64,000 nucleotides of DNA from Cheiracanthium punctorium (GCA_038373885.1 JAWZYV010000091.1:62001-126000), one strand, 5' to 3'. Positions 22,801 to 32,321 are shown, numbered from the stretch's first letter. The notes: generated by a model from the sequence alone, not told the origin. Translations and numbers: made by a program.

Positions 22801-25800
22801 TAGCTCACCTACACGCTTAAAAAAAAAAAAAAAAAAAAATCTAAATTAGGTTCGAAGGATTTAAGACAGGGGCAAGTTTGACCGGATTTTAAATTTTTGG
22901 AACTAATTTAGTTATTTCAGAGCGAATTTATTTTTTATTTTTTGAGCGTGTATTTCTTGTCTCGCAACTAACTCTAACTGCTTTTAAGGGATAATTTGTT
23001 TATTATTTTATAATCCTTTACTTTATGGATATAAAAAATTACCACTTTGTACTTGCGTTAAGAACGTAACTGATACTTTGCTACAACAGGCACGCCTGTG
23101 TTATACTAATTAGCAATTTAATGCAGTGTGATATTTGTTTAAGAGAACTCTATTGTTTCCCAAACTAATTGATTGCTTATAACGAAATAACTTTGGCTAT
23201 CACTTTGAAATCCTTCTTTTTCTATTAATATTTTAGGAAAAACTAAACCTCCCCAGTCTTGTGCAGACAAGGCGAATGACACTTGCTAGGAATGAATTCT
23301 GGCCTTATAACTCAATTTAAAGCTTTGCAATACTTTATGTTACTATTTAAACATTGTAAAATAAGTATTATACAAAATTTTTTACCTTTTCATTTGAGAT
23401 TAACAGTAATATTTTAAAAAGCTCTCTAGCAATAAGAAACTTGTCATTATTTTCTAGAATGTTCATAGTGTTTGATTCTGAAATCTTGTACGTGCAGGCA
23501 AGCTGAAAAAGCTGAAACGAAGTTTTTCGTGTCCTTTCCCATGGGGACTGTATCCAGACGTTGAAGATTGCTCACAGTTCTTTGAATGTTTAGGAGGAAT
23601 ACATTACCTCAGAAAATGCCCGGCATCTAGCGTGTTTGACAAGGCCGAACGTACTTGTGTTCCCACTGAAAAAGCCTTGTGTGCCGACGAGTCAGGTAAG
23701 CATAACTAATTATAAAGGGGTCGTGGCATCCAAATGGTAAGCATCGGATTAGTAAGCGAGTAGTTGTGGGTTCGAATTCTAACCTACCACAAGACTACCA
23801 TGTGCATGTGGTGCACGTGTAGTGGCACAACCAGGATTTTAGTTTAAGGGGGGCTGGGCTACAAATACTCTACTATAGTGACCTCTCTCTATTACACTTA
23901 CAACTCTCTTATAACGTCAAAATATTCTGAACCACTTGACTTGCCCATAGAGCAGAAGCTCACTATCAGTGTGGCTCCTTATAGAATCATAAATAAATAT
24001 CTGATCTTTTCAGTGACGTTGTAATTGAGTTAAACTGTGTTTCATACACTAGCTGTAAGTATTTATTTAAAAACCAGGCGTCATTTTTTGGTAAAAAATA
24101 TTTTAAAAATAATTTGTAGACAAATTTTTAAAATAAAATTACGTTAATTCATTAGTGACAATTTTCAAATTTTAAAGCTTTTCACTTCTAACACTCCACC
24201 TTCAGGGGGGGGGGGAGGCTTTAGCCCCCATAACCCCCTCCGTAGGTACGCCTAAATGTACGTGTACGCTAAATTCATAGTTCCGAAAGTTCCTTCGGCG
24301 ATCGCTAGCAGTTTCTGATACGTGCCAATATCAGACTCCATCGTTTTCTGATGAGGAGATCTAAATTTTAATGGGGACTGGGGGAGGGGGGGTGGAAGTT
24401 ACAACACCGCACCACCTTCTAAAGTGTTTCGACTCCTTCTACACTGCTTGACAATTGCTAAGGAACAGTTACGTTTTTCGGAATAATTAAAAACAGACAA
24501 TGACTGAAGAAATGAAACTAAGAATATGTTTAGTTGGGACGATGTGCATTTATTATAGTGCAAAATGATACAGATATCGCCACATCTAAGAATTAAAAAC
24601 TTAAAATAAAAAAGATGCTCCTTGGATGATTTTCAAACAGCCCCTAAAAAATTGATCTTCAGGTCAGAATGATGCAGACATCACATGAGTACCTCAGTAA
24701 GATGTGTGTTGACCACGGACACAAATGCACATTTTGCATCTGTTCTCCGTGCTCTTCCCTAAACTATCGAGGAGTCCTTGGGGGATATTGTCCCAATCCT
24801 CTCTCAAGGCGGTTTTGAGCTCTTGCACTGTTAGGGAAGGGATGTTTCTTTGTTCAACACGTCTGCCAAGAGCATCTCAGGCATGCTCAATAGGATTTAG
24901 GTCGGGAGAATAAGAAGGCCACGAGAATATTTTCACTTTGCAGTGTATCCGATACCTCAACGCTTCTGTGTGGCCGCGCATTATCGTCCATCAACAGAAA
25001 GTCTGGACCTATAGCACCCCTAAAAAGACGAACATCATCCAGAATAATTTCTCTGCAATACTGTTGCGATGTAACGCTTCCTTGCTCAAAGATCTGAAGA
25101 GGTGTTCTGCCACTGTGCATGACGCCTGCCCACACCATCATGCCTGGGTCATACCGATCACGTTCACGAGCAAACTCTTGTGCATAACGTGTTCTCTCCA
25201 CAGTAATTGGTGGCCAGAATCGCTTGTCACACTGAAACAAGATTTGTCGGAGAACATTACTCTAGACCAATTTTGGTGATCCCAACCAATATGTTCCTTA
25301 CACCAGCGTAATCCCTCTCAACGATGGTGTGGTTGAAGTTGGATGCAACGAACAGGCTTACGTGCATACAAACCAACTGGATTTAATCGCCGTGAGATGG
25401 TTCTTGCTGAAGCATGCGTACCGGCAGCGGTTGCAAGGTTTGCAGCTATCTGGCCAGGAGTGTAATTTCTGTTTCTTTTTACCACGAGGGCTACATAGCG
25501 ATCCTCTAAAGGTGTGGTGTTAATACCACGACCCCCGGCATGCTTTCGCAAAGCATTTCCACCTTCAGCGGCCTTCTTTAATCAAGAGATAACACACTTT
25601 GATACATCCATTGCAGAAGCTACGGTGGTGACACTTTGACCTGCTTCCAGTCGTCCAAATGCTCGTCTACGATCGTAGTCACTCAAATGATGTCTTGCTG
25701 GCATTTTGTTCTTAATTATTGCAAATACCAAACAGAATTTCAGAGAAAAAACTTTTATAGCATCCAGCACTATTTTCGTCAAACAGCATGAATTTTCGCA

Positions 25801-28800
25801 TGAATCATGAGCTTGTATACACTGCCTTTTATACAGATAACGAGTCCTGGTCTACCGCGCCCTCTGAACTTTAGTTTACTGTTATTGGTCAGCTGTCTGA
25901 GACGCAATTTTGCATAAATCACTTGTTCCTTAGCAATTGTCAAGCAGTGTAGAATAGTTAGATTTTTCCTCAGAAGACGTGTGAGAGGAGAAATTACAAA
26001 ATCAATAGCTCATTTTAGAAAAATAAATAAATAAATAAGTAATTATTTTTTCTCACCTGCTGAATTCCTTTCTTGAAACTATATGAAGGCAGAGATTCCC
26101 TTTCTGTTACCATCTTTGTTTCCTTTCTTACGTCTTTGATGCTTCATTGTTGCCCATTCTTACTGCAGCAAACACTACGGAAGGGCATTCAAATACCCAC
26201 GCCCGGAAGCAACGATGGAGGTAAAAAGGGGATGTTTGCTACAAAAGGAGAGAAAATCAACTAAGATTTTTTGATACGCAGTAGCCTAAGCTCTTAAGAT
26301 TGCGTTGTAAAGAGTTTTATAGCGGATGCGCTTGGCATATTTTTCTTGTAAATTTGTGTTTTCCCTATAATCTATTTGCTGTGGTGGATCCAGAAAAGTT
26401 TCAAGGAAGGGGAGATAAGTAAGACGAAGCATATTATCAGAGATGGGTTACTCCTCTTTTTAACCTATTCACTTATAATATTGAACCCATGTTCAACCTG
26501 TTCGCTCTCATCATTAAAAAGTCGCAACCGAGAAGACTGTCCTTCTTTGACCGATGTTGATTCCGAGATGATTCTTTGAACGATCCGCTGGGGACGGGGA
26601 CGCACAGTTGCGCTTGTGCAACAACTAGGTTTGCGGCCGCTTCGTTACGGCTTTTTAACCCTTTAACGTGCAGTGTTCCCGCTCTGGGAACACCAAACTC
26701 TGACGTTTTGACTGTTGCCAGTCACGAAGAATAGATTTGATTTCTATAAAAATAGTTGAGGGTGACATAGCTCCACGAGAATCCTTTACTTTTTAGCACG
26801 TCATTTCCCGTAAAAAAATGGTCACGATTATTTTTAATAGCGCTGACATCTGCTGAAAAATGGAAGAATGAGAGAACAGCTGGATAGATATGCCCAATGC
26901 TGAAAATAAGGAAGCCGTTGCCATCGCTCGACTTAACTACCAGCAAGATGGCGGACGATCGAAACGTTCATCGTGCCACAGATCTAGCGACCCTTTTTTG
27001 ACGCAGCTGGCACAGCCAGCTGTCGTCATAAAAGGCGGCACAAAAGTGTCTTCAAAAGTGCGCGGGCACAGCCAGCTGTGTCAAAAAAGGGTCGCTAGAT
27101 CTGTGGCACGCGATGAACGTTTCGATCGTCCGCCATCTTGCTGGTAGTTAGGTCGAGTGATGGCAACGACTGTCCTTTTTTCAGCATTGTTAAAGAGTTG
27201 ATCCTCAAAAGGTTAAGTGATGAGAGTGAACAGGTTAAACATGGATTCAGTAGTGGAGTGGGAGCTGAAGAAGGATGCGATCGCCTCTCTCCCTCCAGCC
27301 AGGATCCGCCACTGAGTGTGGTTTTAGAAATTAATCAACTAAGACTTTTCTTTTTCCTCCTTCATTCGCAGATGTGGTGGAGCCCGGATACAAATGTCCT
27401 TACAAATGGGGATATTATGCTCATTCATCGGATTGCTCGAAGTACTACGAGTGCCTGAGAAAAGTTCCCAACATCAGAACATGCGGGAAAAACTTGCTGT
27501 TCGATAATTTCAGGAGAAATTGCTTCCCCATGCAGGAAGTCACCTGTGGAAAAAGAATGAATCCATACGGTAAAGTAACTTTCATGGCACTTTCATATTC
27601 ATACATTTATATGACTTACGTTCAATACTTTTTGCAGGGTTCTGGCCTATCGTACGGCTGTCGATCTAACTTCATGCAGTTCATCACACATCTTTAATTC
27701 TTATTCCCATATTCTAAATTTAACATGCTTTGCCATTTTTTAAATATCATTTTTCTGCTGCTATGCTTTTTCCTTCCGTTACTTAGGTTTTCACCTTGAA
27801 AGCATTCATTTATTCTTTGCCAGAAGCCAGATTTATTTGTTTGCTTTTTGTAGATCATATCCTTATAGTTTCCCCCCCCCCCCCGTGATTTCGATAGATA
27901 ATAACTCAGGGTAACAAGCTTTCTTTGACCATCCCCAGTTGGCGTGTCTGTATTTAAAAGTTTCTGCAACTTATGTTCACAATACCGCCACTGAAATGTT
28001 AGTACTTCGGCACTTTATCTCGGGGCCGTTTGGTACACTTTCCTCTGTTTTCGCCAAAGAAATGTTTGGGGGGGTCAGGGTGCGAATTGAACATTTTCTC
28101 CAGGGGGGACATTTAAGAGAAAACATTCTCCAGCAGGGGACATTTGAGGAATAAGGAAAAGAAAGAAAGAAAAAGGAGGGTAGGTGTAAATGCTCCACTC
28201 ACATAATATATCAGGTATTACATGGCAAATGCAGTCACCAGCATGTCTGAAAAGTGACTTAAATTCAAACAAAAGTCGATTCCCGATTTTCTATACACAT
28301 ATTCCTGCCTGTGTCGATTCTCCGTCTATTGAGGAAATTCGGCTGGTGGCCATGGGCGCCGGCAGAATATTTCCCAGGGGGGGCAAAGACTACTTCAACG
28401 TATGATTACCATGTTGGAAAGAGCAAAAAAGAAAGGGAAAACACTGCATACAAAAATCCACGGGGGGGGGGCATTTCCTCCCCTTGCCCTATACTGCAGG
28501 CGCCCATTCGGTGGCAGAGCAGTGCTTGATCGTTCATTTCGTAGTCTTCCTTTGAAACCGGACCCCAGTTACAGAATGAGAAGTGGCATCAGGCATAAGT
28601 GCATATCTATTTCAAAGGCATGCTTGTAACTTGATCCTTTGTCTAGTAAACAAAAGAAAAATTTCTAAAGTAAAATCGTTAAGTAGTGTTGAACTTGTAG
28701 GGACAAGATTAATTTAACATTTCTCCATCAGGGGATAAATATTATCCCTGACAGAGATCCATTAATATTTCTCTAGCCAGGGATATTACATTCTTCAGCC

Positions 28801-30833
28801 GGGGACGATCCCCGGCATCCACCCCGTCAATTCGCACCCTGGGGGGGGGGGGGGAAGGAGTAAGAAGAAGAAGAAAGAAATTTTGTAATTTTAGAAACTA
28901 TTAATTTTTAAGTATCTAGTGATTTAATTAAACCAATAAAACAAAGGGACGCATTGTTTCAATGTTGTAAGGAAAATAAGACTTTTTTGAAGATGAAAAA
29001 CATTTTTGGGGCTAAGTAGTTTCATATTCAATATTCAAAATTATGTGCATAAGCATTTAGAGCTTCACAAATACACAATCAGAATATTTGCTGTGTCTTG
29101 TGCTTTATGTGTGGCAGTTACTTGCAGTGCTTTTTAATAATGTTATTATATTCCTAACAAAACGAAAAAAAATATGTGTAATTTAAATTTACAATAGCAT
29201 GATCTCGCATAAAATGTTGTGCTCATCTTTTATAGATCTTTTTAGAGGATCATATAAGATAATTCAGGTACTCACTTTCTCTTTCTCTGTCAGTAGTTAT
29301 TTTCAAACAAAAGTCCACAATTATATAGTGAGAAAATAATATATTTTGTTATTAAAAAAAAGTATACTCGAATAACGACCAATTCAACTAGTTTTCTGAT
29401 AACTAAGTCTTGACTTAAGCCATCCGCTATCACCATTACTGTTTAGAAAGTCTTTACAAAACGAAACATCAAAGTTTTAAAATTAATTGAAAATTAAAAC
29501 GTAGCGAATTCTGATATGCTGTAGCAAAATAAAATCGGAACTTGATTACACGAAAAATAAAAAAAGAATTAAAAATTTACTTCATGGAGTAAAATTAACA
29601 TCAGCAGCAACTATCGCTCCATATAAATCAAAATTGGTACGTATTTTATTCCACAATTTCAGTACTAAAACCAAATTAACATACCTACTGTATGAATCAA
29701 ATTCAATCTACTCTAGAAAGAGAGATAGGAAATGTGGCTGAATTGTTCTCTCTTTTTCTGTAGACTTATAATCTTTTTCTCAGAGTATATGTGAAATACC
29801 GTCAGTGTTTCCTAATCGATATCAACAGAGAATTTTATATGTGGATGTACAGGGTGACTAACAACTAGCACGACAAATTTCTTGGAGGAGTTATTCAAAG
29901 ATGAATACAAGTCACTAGTGAAATCGCAAATGGCATCTTCAAGCGTGTGTTTATATCATTTTGGAAGAAGTGTCGAACGAATAGTTAACAGTTCAACGAC
30001 TGAAATTTCAAAAGACAATTTTTATGAAAGCCAGCTAAAATTCATGTGAACATTTCTTCCAAAGTGATTATGACGTTTGTGATTACTCATTGCTATTTGA
30101 CACTAACTCCTCTTTGAGAGTCCAGAAGTTTGTCCAACTGGATAGTGAATAACCACTTATACTATTTTGCATAGTTGATCACATATTGCATTAATCATTT
30201 TTTTCTTCATTCCTTTCAGAAAAAGTCACCAGACTGCCAACAGAAGAAATTAAAGAGGAAAGTAGTTCAAACACCCCAGAACTAGCTACTTCAGAAAGTA
30301 CTCCCAAGAACGATGATAACGCTCATGCAAGCAGTCCAATTATAGATAGCAAAGAATCACGACAAAGCTCGAAAACTCAACTTGCTACTCCACTTGCAAA
30401 TGATTCTACCAAACTCGGGGAAATTGTGGCAAAAAACCTAGCGACAAAATATGATGTGACTCCAGAAGCAACAAAACAGGTAGTAAATATGACTGCAGGT
30501 AATAAGATCTTAGTAGAAACCGTTTCTCCAAAACTTGATACAAAAGCCGAAGGAAATACAACAGGACTTGATAGAAACTTAATGGAAAACAATGTGACCC
30601 ATAACGATGAAATTATATCACAAAATTCTTCCAAGTCTGATAAATCTGATGAAAAAGTCACAGCAGCAAATATTCCAGCTAATAAAACGTCCCAAGAAAT
30701 CATTACAACTGAACGTGATAAAGTATCCGAAAACATACGGAAAGATGATAAAGCAGCTGTGGAAAACGTTCGCGTCAGTTCCGACAAAACTTCATTAACA
30801 AATACTGAAGCGAAAGTTGCTAAAACAGCTTAA
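14099..30833 (+). CDS. Gene A: secreted three-module CBM14 (peritrophin-A-like) protein, five exons joined
   Basis: The proposed join is 14099-14141, 21221-21490, 23498-23695, 27372-27569 and 30220-30833. All introns are GT-AG and phase 1, giving a 440-residue product. Residues 1-17 form a signal peptide ending in ASA; residues about 42-104 are a degenerate CBM14 module, 105-170 and 171-236 are two canonical six-cysteine modules, and 237-440 are a Cys-free hydrophilic tail. CBM14 proteins bind chitin in the peritrophic matrix or cuticle; the C-x12-C-x5-C-x9-C-x12-C-x7-C spacing fits the peritrophin/CPAP group. I infer an extracellular chitin-binding matrix protein. Exons 2-5 are supported by frame and family; exon 1 by phase and signal-peptide logic only. 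Confidence 0.8.
14142..15459. other. Start of gene A intron 1, no features
   Basis: AT-rich intronic sequence. ORFs here lack recognisable similarity. Confidence 0.35.
15463..16345 (-). pseudogene. Decayed copy of a multicopy arthropod element-type protein family
   Basis: Three codable blocks lie in order on the minus strand. First, MSKDCVNEPDSLNVCGE (about 16339-16288) with SFTPQLKTAYQLFCGC just after. Then PPLHIKLRLVKNFVNAKQ (about 16130-16010), and last a block with RCTHNMLGDYNWNL (15460-15660). These resemble a repetitive protein family I recall from many arthropod genomes, with CVNDPDxFCYICGE, FTPLVKKxY, LPPLHIKLGLMKNFVKA and NMLADYCWxL motifs. Stops and frame changes separate the blocks. 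It lies antisense in intron 1 of gene A. The family assignment is from memory and its function is not known to me. Confidence 0.55.
15854..16001. repeat. Palindromic insert between direct repeats
   Basis: A 14-bp inverted pair CTACACAACCTATT/AATAGGTTGTGTAG lies at 15854-15867 and 15883-15896. Next, GCGATACAACGAAA occurs at 15901-15914 and again at 15988-16001. Between these copies is a perfect 30-bp palindrome (15951-15980, centre GGCC), and the word GTGCACCTTAGTACAGGC occurs twice. It interrupts the decayed element described above. Confidence 0.8.
16538..17798. mobile_element. Inverted-repeat element with internal GGTAATGACATTT repeats
   Basis: The left end GGGTCATTCTCAAATAATGT and the right end CATTATGTGAGAATGATCC are inverted relatives. 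Inside, the word TTGGTAATGACATTT (or close variants) occurs at about 16888, 17064, 17219, 17405 and 17607, a loose 155-200-bp period. No transposase is visible. Superfamily unknown; lies in intron 1 of gene A. Confidence 0.6.
17800..19430. other. Intron 1 sequence with a short hairpin
   Basis: No coding similarity. A 13-bp inverted pair, CAGCACAACGTGT at 18128-18140 and ACACGTTGTGCTG at 18197-18209, encloses about 56 bases that include TTACGTTTACC twice and the palindrome CTCTAGAG. Confidence 0.4.
19431..19690 (+). mobile_element. pogo/Tigger-like fragment, copy 1
   Basis: Begins CAGTAGAGTCTCGACTGTTC, which resembles common pogo/Tigger termini. It matches 35398-35640 over about 240 bp, including GTTAGTGAAAAAATC, GCTCCCAAATAATGACCAAC and TTTCTGTGCAGT. 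The other end is not clear. Confidence 0.65.
19794..19821. repeat. (TA)n microsatellite
   Basis: About 14 uninterrupted TA dinucleotides. Confidence 0.95.
19822..21220. other. End of gene A intron 1
   Basis: No coding similarity. A GGACGTCGCCAGG word followed by a poly(G) run (20311-20440) resembles ends of the hAT-type MITEs in this window and the segment at 32670. The intron closes with a strong pyrimidine tract and the acceptor CTATGTGCTACAG. Confidence 0.4.
21221..21490 (+). CDS. Gene A exon 2: degenerate CBM14 module
   Basis: Phase 1 in, phase 1 out; 90 codons. It completes the signal peptide (ASA) and encodes a basic linker followed by a CBM14 module. The module keeps C2 (PESCQNFY), C4 (KNCPGNEIFD), C5 (LRC) and C6 (AKC). 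Aligned with exon 3, the C1 position is tryptophan (DWPEP) and the C3 position is valine (QNFYIV). C1 and C3 are disulfide partners in this fold, so one bond is cleanly missing. One extra cysteine (ATCENG) lies about 18 residues before the W. An alternative acceptor nine bases downstream (after CTTCTGCAG) keeps the frame. The donor is AAAAG|GTACTA. Confidence 0.85.
21526..21970. mobile_element. piggyBac-like palindromic MITE, copy 1
   Basis: Begins TTAACCCTTTAACGCGCAGT, with a GTGTTCCC/GGGAACAC hairpin, and ends AAAGGGTTGCGCCTCAAAGG followed by ATAA. The inner part has CAGCTGGCTGTG/CACAGCCAGCTG-type arms. TTAA at the left edge and CCCTTT ends are typical of piggyBac-like elements. It lies 35 bp inside intron 2 of gene A, same orientation as the copy at 26655. 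Confidence 0.75.
21971..23236. other. Remainder of gene A intron 2
   Basis: Mostly AT-rich. A (GT)n run lies near 22491-22507 and poly(A) runs near 22634 and 22819. No coding similarity. Confidence 0.35.
23237..23289 (+). CDS. Possible alternative terminal exon of gene A
   Basis: A good pyrimidine tract and TTTTAG acceptor lead, in the required phase 1, into GKTKPPQSCADKANDTC and then a TAG stop at 23287-23289. Spliced after exon 2 this would give a short isoform with one module and no mucin-like tail. No canonical AATAAA follows closely (only AATAAG near 23361), so this may be chance. Confidence 0.3.
23498..23695 (+). CDS. Gene A exon 3: CBM14 module 2
   Basis: Acceptor GTGCAG|GC, donor CAG|GTAAG, phase 1 on both sides, 198 nt. 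It encodes a basic GKLKKLKRS lead and a complete six-cysteine CBM14 module with spacing C-x12-C-x5-C-x9-C-x12-C-x7-C (FSCPFPWG, DCSQFFEC, RKCPASSVFD, RTC, ALC). Aromatic residues at FF and VFD positions fit the chitin-binding face of the family. The identical cysteine spacing in exon 4 indicates an internal duplication. Confidence 0.92.
23717..23791 (+). repeat. tRNA-like/SINE fragment
   Basis: A GGGTTCGAATTC B-box-like word at 23768-23779 sits about 40 bases after GTGGCATCCAAATGG, an A-box-like word. Stems do not close well, so it is a tRNA-derived relic at most. Confidence 0.3.
23820..24258. mobile_element. hAT-like repeat, GTGGC...ends
   Basis: Starts AGTGGCACAACCAGGATTTT followed by GGGGGGCTGGGCTAC, and ends with CCCCCATAACCCCC and GTAGGTACGCC. 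This is a longer relative of the CAGTGGCGTAGCC MITEs. Flanks GCACGTGTA and GTACGTGTA are near-identical, a possible target duplication. Confidence 0.5.
24442..25949 (-). mobile_element. Tc1-like transposon, nearly full length
   Basis: The first 26 bp at each end are identical inverted repeats beginning CACTGCTTGACAATTGCTAA. TA flanks both sides (24440-24441 and 25950-25951). The length of 1508 bp is normal for an intact Tc1-like element. The minus-strand transposase is complete in extent but broken. It lies in intron 3 of gene A, antisense to the gene. Confidence 0.95.
24694..25704 (-). pseudogene. Tc1-like transposase pseudogene
   Basis: Starts MPARHHLSDYDRRRAFGRLE, with an N-terminal helix-turn-helix. 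A second DNA-binding block follows (RNRNYTPGQIAANLATAAG). The DDE domain shows the first aspartate in VMFSDKSCF (glutamate of the usual SDESR replaced by lysine), the second in LLMDDNARPH, and the glutamate in SPDLNPIEHA. Frame changes lie between the blocks. Where HAWD is expected there is HA-stop-D (TGG to TGA). The C-terminus is readable to GQHTSY and a stop. Recently dead by the look of its intact ends. Confidence 0.92.
25955..26378. other. Intron 3 stretch without clear features
   Basis: An (AAAT)n-like run lies at 26018-26040. A possible acceptor at 26167 is discussed under rejected items. Otherwise AT-rich. Confidence 0.3.
26379..27314. mobile_element. hAT-like inverted-repeat element holding a piggyBac-like MITE
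   Basis: The ends CTGTGGTGGATCCAG and AGGATCCGCCACTGA are inverted. Further in, CCATGTTCAACCTGTTCGCT (26487-26506) is matched in inverted form by AGTGAACAGGTTAAACATGG (27225-27244). The piggyBac-like MITE occupies the middle. A clear 8-bp target duplication was not found. Confidence 0.55.
26655..27216. mobile_element. piggyBac-like palindromic MITE, copy 2
   Basis: Bounded by TTAA on both sides (26655-26658 and 27213-27216). The left 300 bp match copy 1 at 21526 closely. Beyond that, two arms of about 120 bp are inverted copies of each other, containing CAAGATGGCGGACGATCG and GGGTCGCTAGATCTGTGGCA-type segments. It lies in intron 3 of gene A. Confidence 0.85.
27372..27569 (+). CDS. Gene A exon 4: CBM14 module 3
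   Basis: Acceptor TTCGCAG|AT, donor TACG|GTAAAG, phase 1 both sides, 198 nt, the same length as exon 3. The six cysteines follow C-x12-C-x5-C-x9-C-x12-C-x7-C (YKCPYKWG, DCSKYYEC, RTCGKNLLFD, RNC, VTC). The CPYKWGYYAHSSDC stretch closely parallels CPFPWGLYPDVEDC of exon 3. It ends in GKRMNPY before the junction. No frameshift or stop interrupts it. Confidence 0.92.
27570..28075. other. Start of gene A intron 4
   Basis: Contains a poly(C) run at about 27871-27884. No coding similarity. Confidence 0.35.
28076..28841. mobile_element. hAT-like element with CAGGGTGCGAATTGA ends
   Basis: CAGGGTGCGAATTGA at the left and TCAATTCGCACCCTG at the right are perfect inverses. Both flanks are G-runs, so the target duplication cannot be checked. 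Repeated CAGGGGACATTT and GGGGACGATCCCC words occur near the ends. A smaller element is nested at 28351-28508. In intron 4 of gene A. Confidence 0.7.
28351..28508. mobile_element. Nested MITE with CATGGGCGCC ends
   Basis: Left end CATGGGCGCCGGCAG, right end CTGCAGGCGCCCATT. Its ends resemble those at 34029 and 38151. A possible shared flank GGTGGC is seen on both sides. Confidence 0.6.
28842..30219. other. End of gene A intron 4
   Basis: AT-rich; ACAGGGTGACTAACAACTAG near 29849 resembles mariner-type ends but no partner was found. The intron closes with TTTTTTCTTCATTCCTTTCAG. Confidence 0.35.
30220..30833 (+). CDS. Gene A exon 5: hydrophilic Cys-free tail and stop
   Basis: The acceptor CCTTTCAG enters in phase 1; 204 residues follow to TAA at 30831-30833. 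The tail is rich in Ser, Thr, Lys, Glu, Asp, Asn and Ala, with no cysteine and no predicted hydrophobic segment. At least six N-x-S/T sequons are present (NDS, NMT, NTT, NVT, NSS, NKT). Such Ser/Thr-rich tails in peritrophins are often O-glycosylated; that is family knowledge, not shown here. The minus-strand ORF over the same bases is a shadow. Confidence 0.85.
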
Positions 30834-31312
30834 AAGTGATTGCAACAGCGAAGCAAAATTGACTCATAAGGGAAAACAATCCAAAAGTATCGAAAGCAAA
30901 AAATAATTATGTACAATGTTACTGCAGGATTTAGTATCACAGAGATTTCGTCAACAGTCTTTTAAACTCTAGGAATGTCTGTTTAAATAAATCCAATTGT
31001 ATAAAGTGACGTCTGATCAAATTCAATTAAGAGTAAAGGAAGAGGTTCATTCAATATTGTCTACTTAAGTGATGGTCTAATAATTTTCTTATAGACATGT
31101 TAGTTACCACTTAAGGAACACGCAATAAAATGCAAGACTTTATGAACGGATGAAAAATATTTTGAATGAAAACTCGATTGCTATGTATTTAGTTGTATTT
31201 GAGGAACACTTTATAGCATATTTATCCACTTATGCACAACATCTATGAATATATATCCGTTTAAAATAATGTACATTTTAAAGAATGAAAATATACGTGT
31301 CAGAATTACTCT

Positions 31313-31318
31313 AATAAA
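31313..31318 (+). terminator. Poly(A) signal of gene A (best of three)
   Basis: AATAAA followed by a GT-rich segment (TTGTGTTATGTTTGTTTG) at 31342-31360. Earlier AATAAA hexamers at 30986 and 31124 are alternatives giving shorter 3' UTRs. Confidence 0.55.
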
Positions 31319-31364
31319 CCGTTAAAAGTTATTTTTAATATCTTGTGTTATGTTTGTTTGTTTC

Positions 31365-32320
31365 AAACTTTTTTTAAAAAAATAATTAGTCTGCATATAA
31401 TTATAGGGTAACAAAACGAAAAATCTGCAGACAAATTTTCAGACGTAGTTTCAGGAGAATAGTATTTAATAGCAAAATGAGTTCAAATAAAATAGTAAAA
31501 CACATTTTGTTTTTAGAAAAGTTGAAATAGTTTTAGAAGAATTGTACTTTTCCACTAAAATTGATGGATAATTTTATTAAAACAAGACCAACAAAAGCTA
31601 AATAAGAAAAAAAATTCCCACCCTAATTCTGTTAAAAGAGGAGATACATATTTAAATGGGGGAGGGGGAGCATCACAAAGTATTATCACATAAGTAAGAA
31701 GCTTTTTTCTGGAATTTAAGTCCAAGCGAAAGTACGACTAAAACATTATCCGACTATTAACGGGTCGTTAAATTGATTATTCATGCCTATTACTGTTAGG
31801 CATTTCTGTTATTACAGTCTTGTATCAATTCTATAGAAGTTTCGAAAATAAAATGCTCAAACTTGAAACTTTTAAGTTTTTCTTGTCACCCGAAACTTGG
31901 GAATAAAGGCTTATTAAAATTACTTGCCTTTTTTGCAGGCCTTTTCTTAAGCAACTTGTTGCTGATTAAAGCCTTGCAGACTGTATCATGTCTAAAATGC
32001 TTAGATAAGTCCTAAAAAGAGCGTTGTATGTTTTTACTCAAACGTATGCTTAGCTTATATTGCTTAGCGATGTTATTCATAATATTAAACTCAACAATAA
32101 CATAAGATTTAAATGTACAAGGCCCGTCACTTAATACTTACATTCTTTCTGAATCAAACTGATTTTACTGAACGGCTGAATTTATATCGGACAAGCCTTC
32201 AAATATTTTTTTTTTTTTAAATGAATGTAATTCCAGTTGTTTAAACTTTCAAACATGATAGTGACGAATGTGTTCAAATCTAGGTAAGCTGTAATTCAAC
32301 GTTAAATATATACGCTGACG
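31365..32320. other. Intergenic AT-rich stretch
   Basis: No coding similarity or repeat structure recognised. Confidence 0.35.
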
Positions 32321-32321
32321 G

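Noticed and set aside
26167..26222. Possible extra exon of gene A after ATTCTTACTGCAG
   Set aside because: In the required phase it reads ANTTEGHSNTHARKQRWR and stops; using the downstream GT gives a length that breaks phase 1. No CBM14 pattern and no conservation evidence.
30377..30787. 136-codon minus-strand ORF
   Set aside because: Lies entirely over gene A exon 5, whose + frame fits the splice phase; the minus reading is a shadow of a Ser/Thr-rich sequence.
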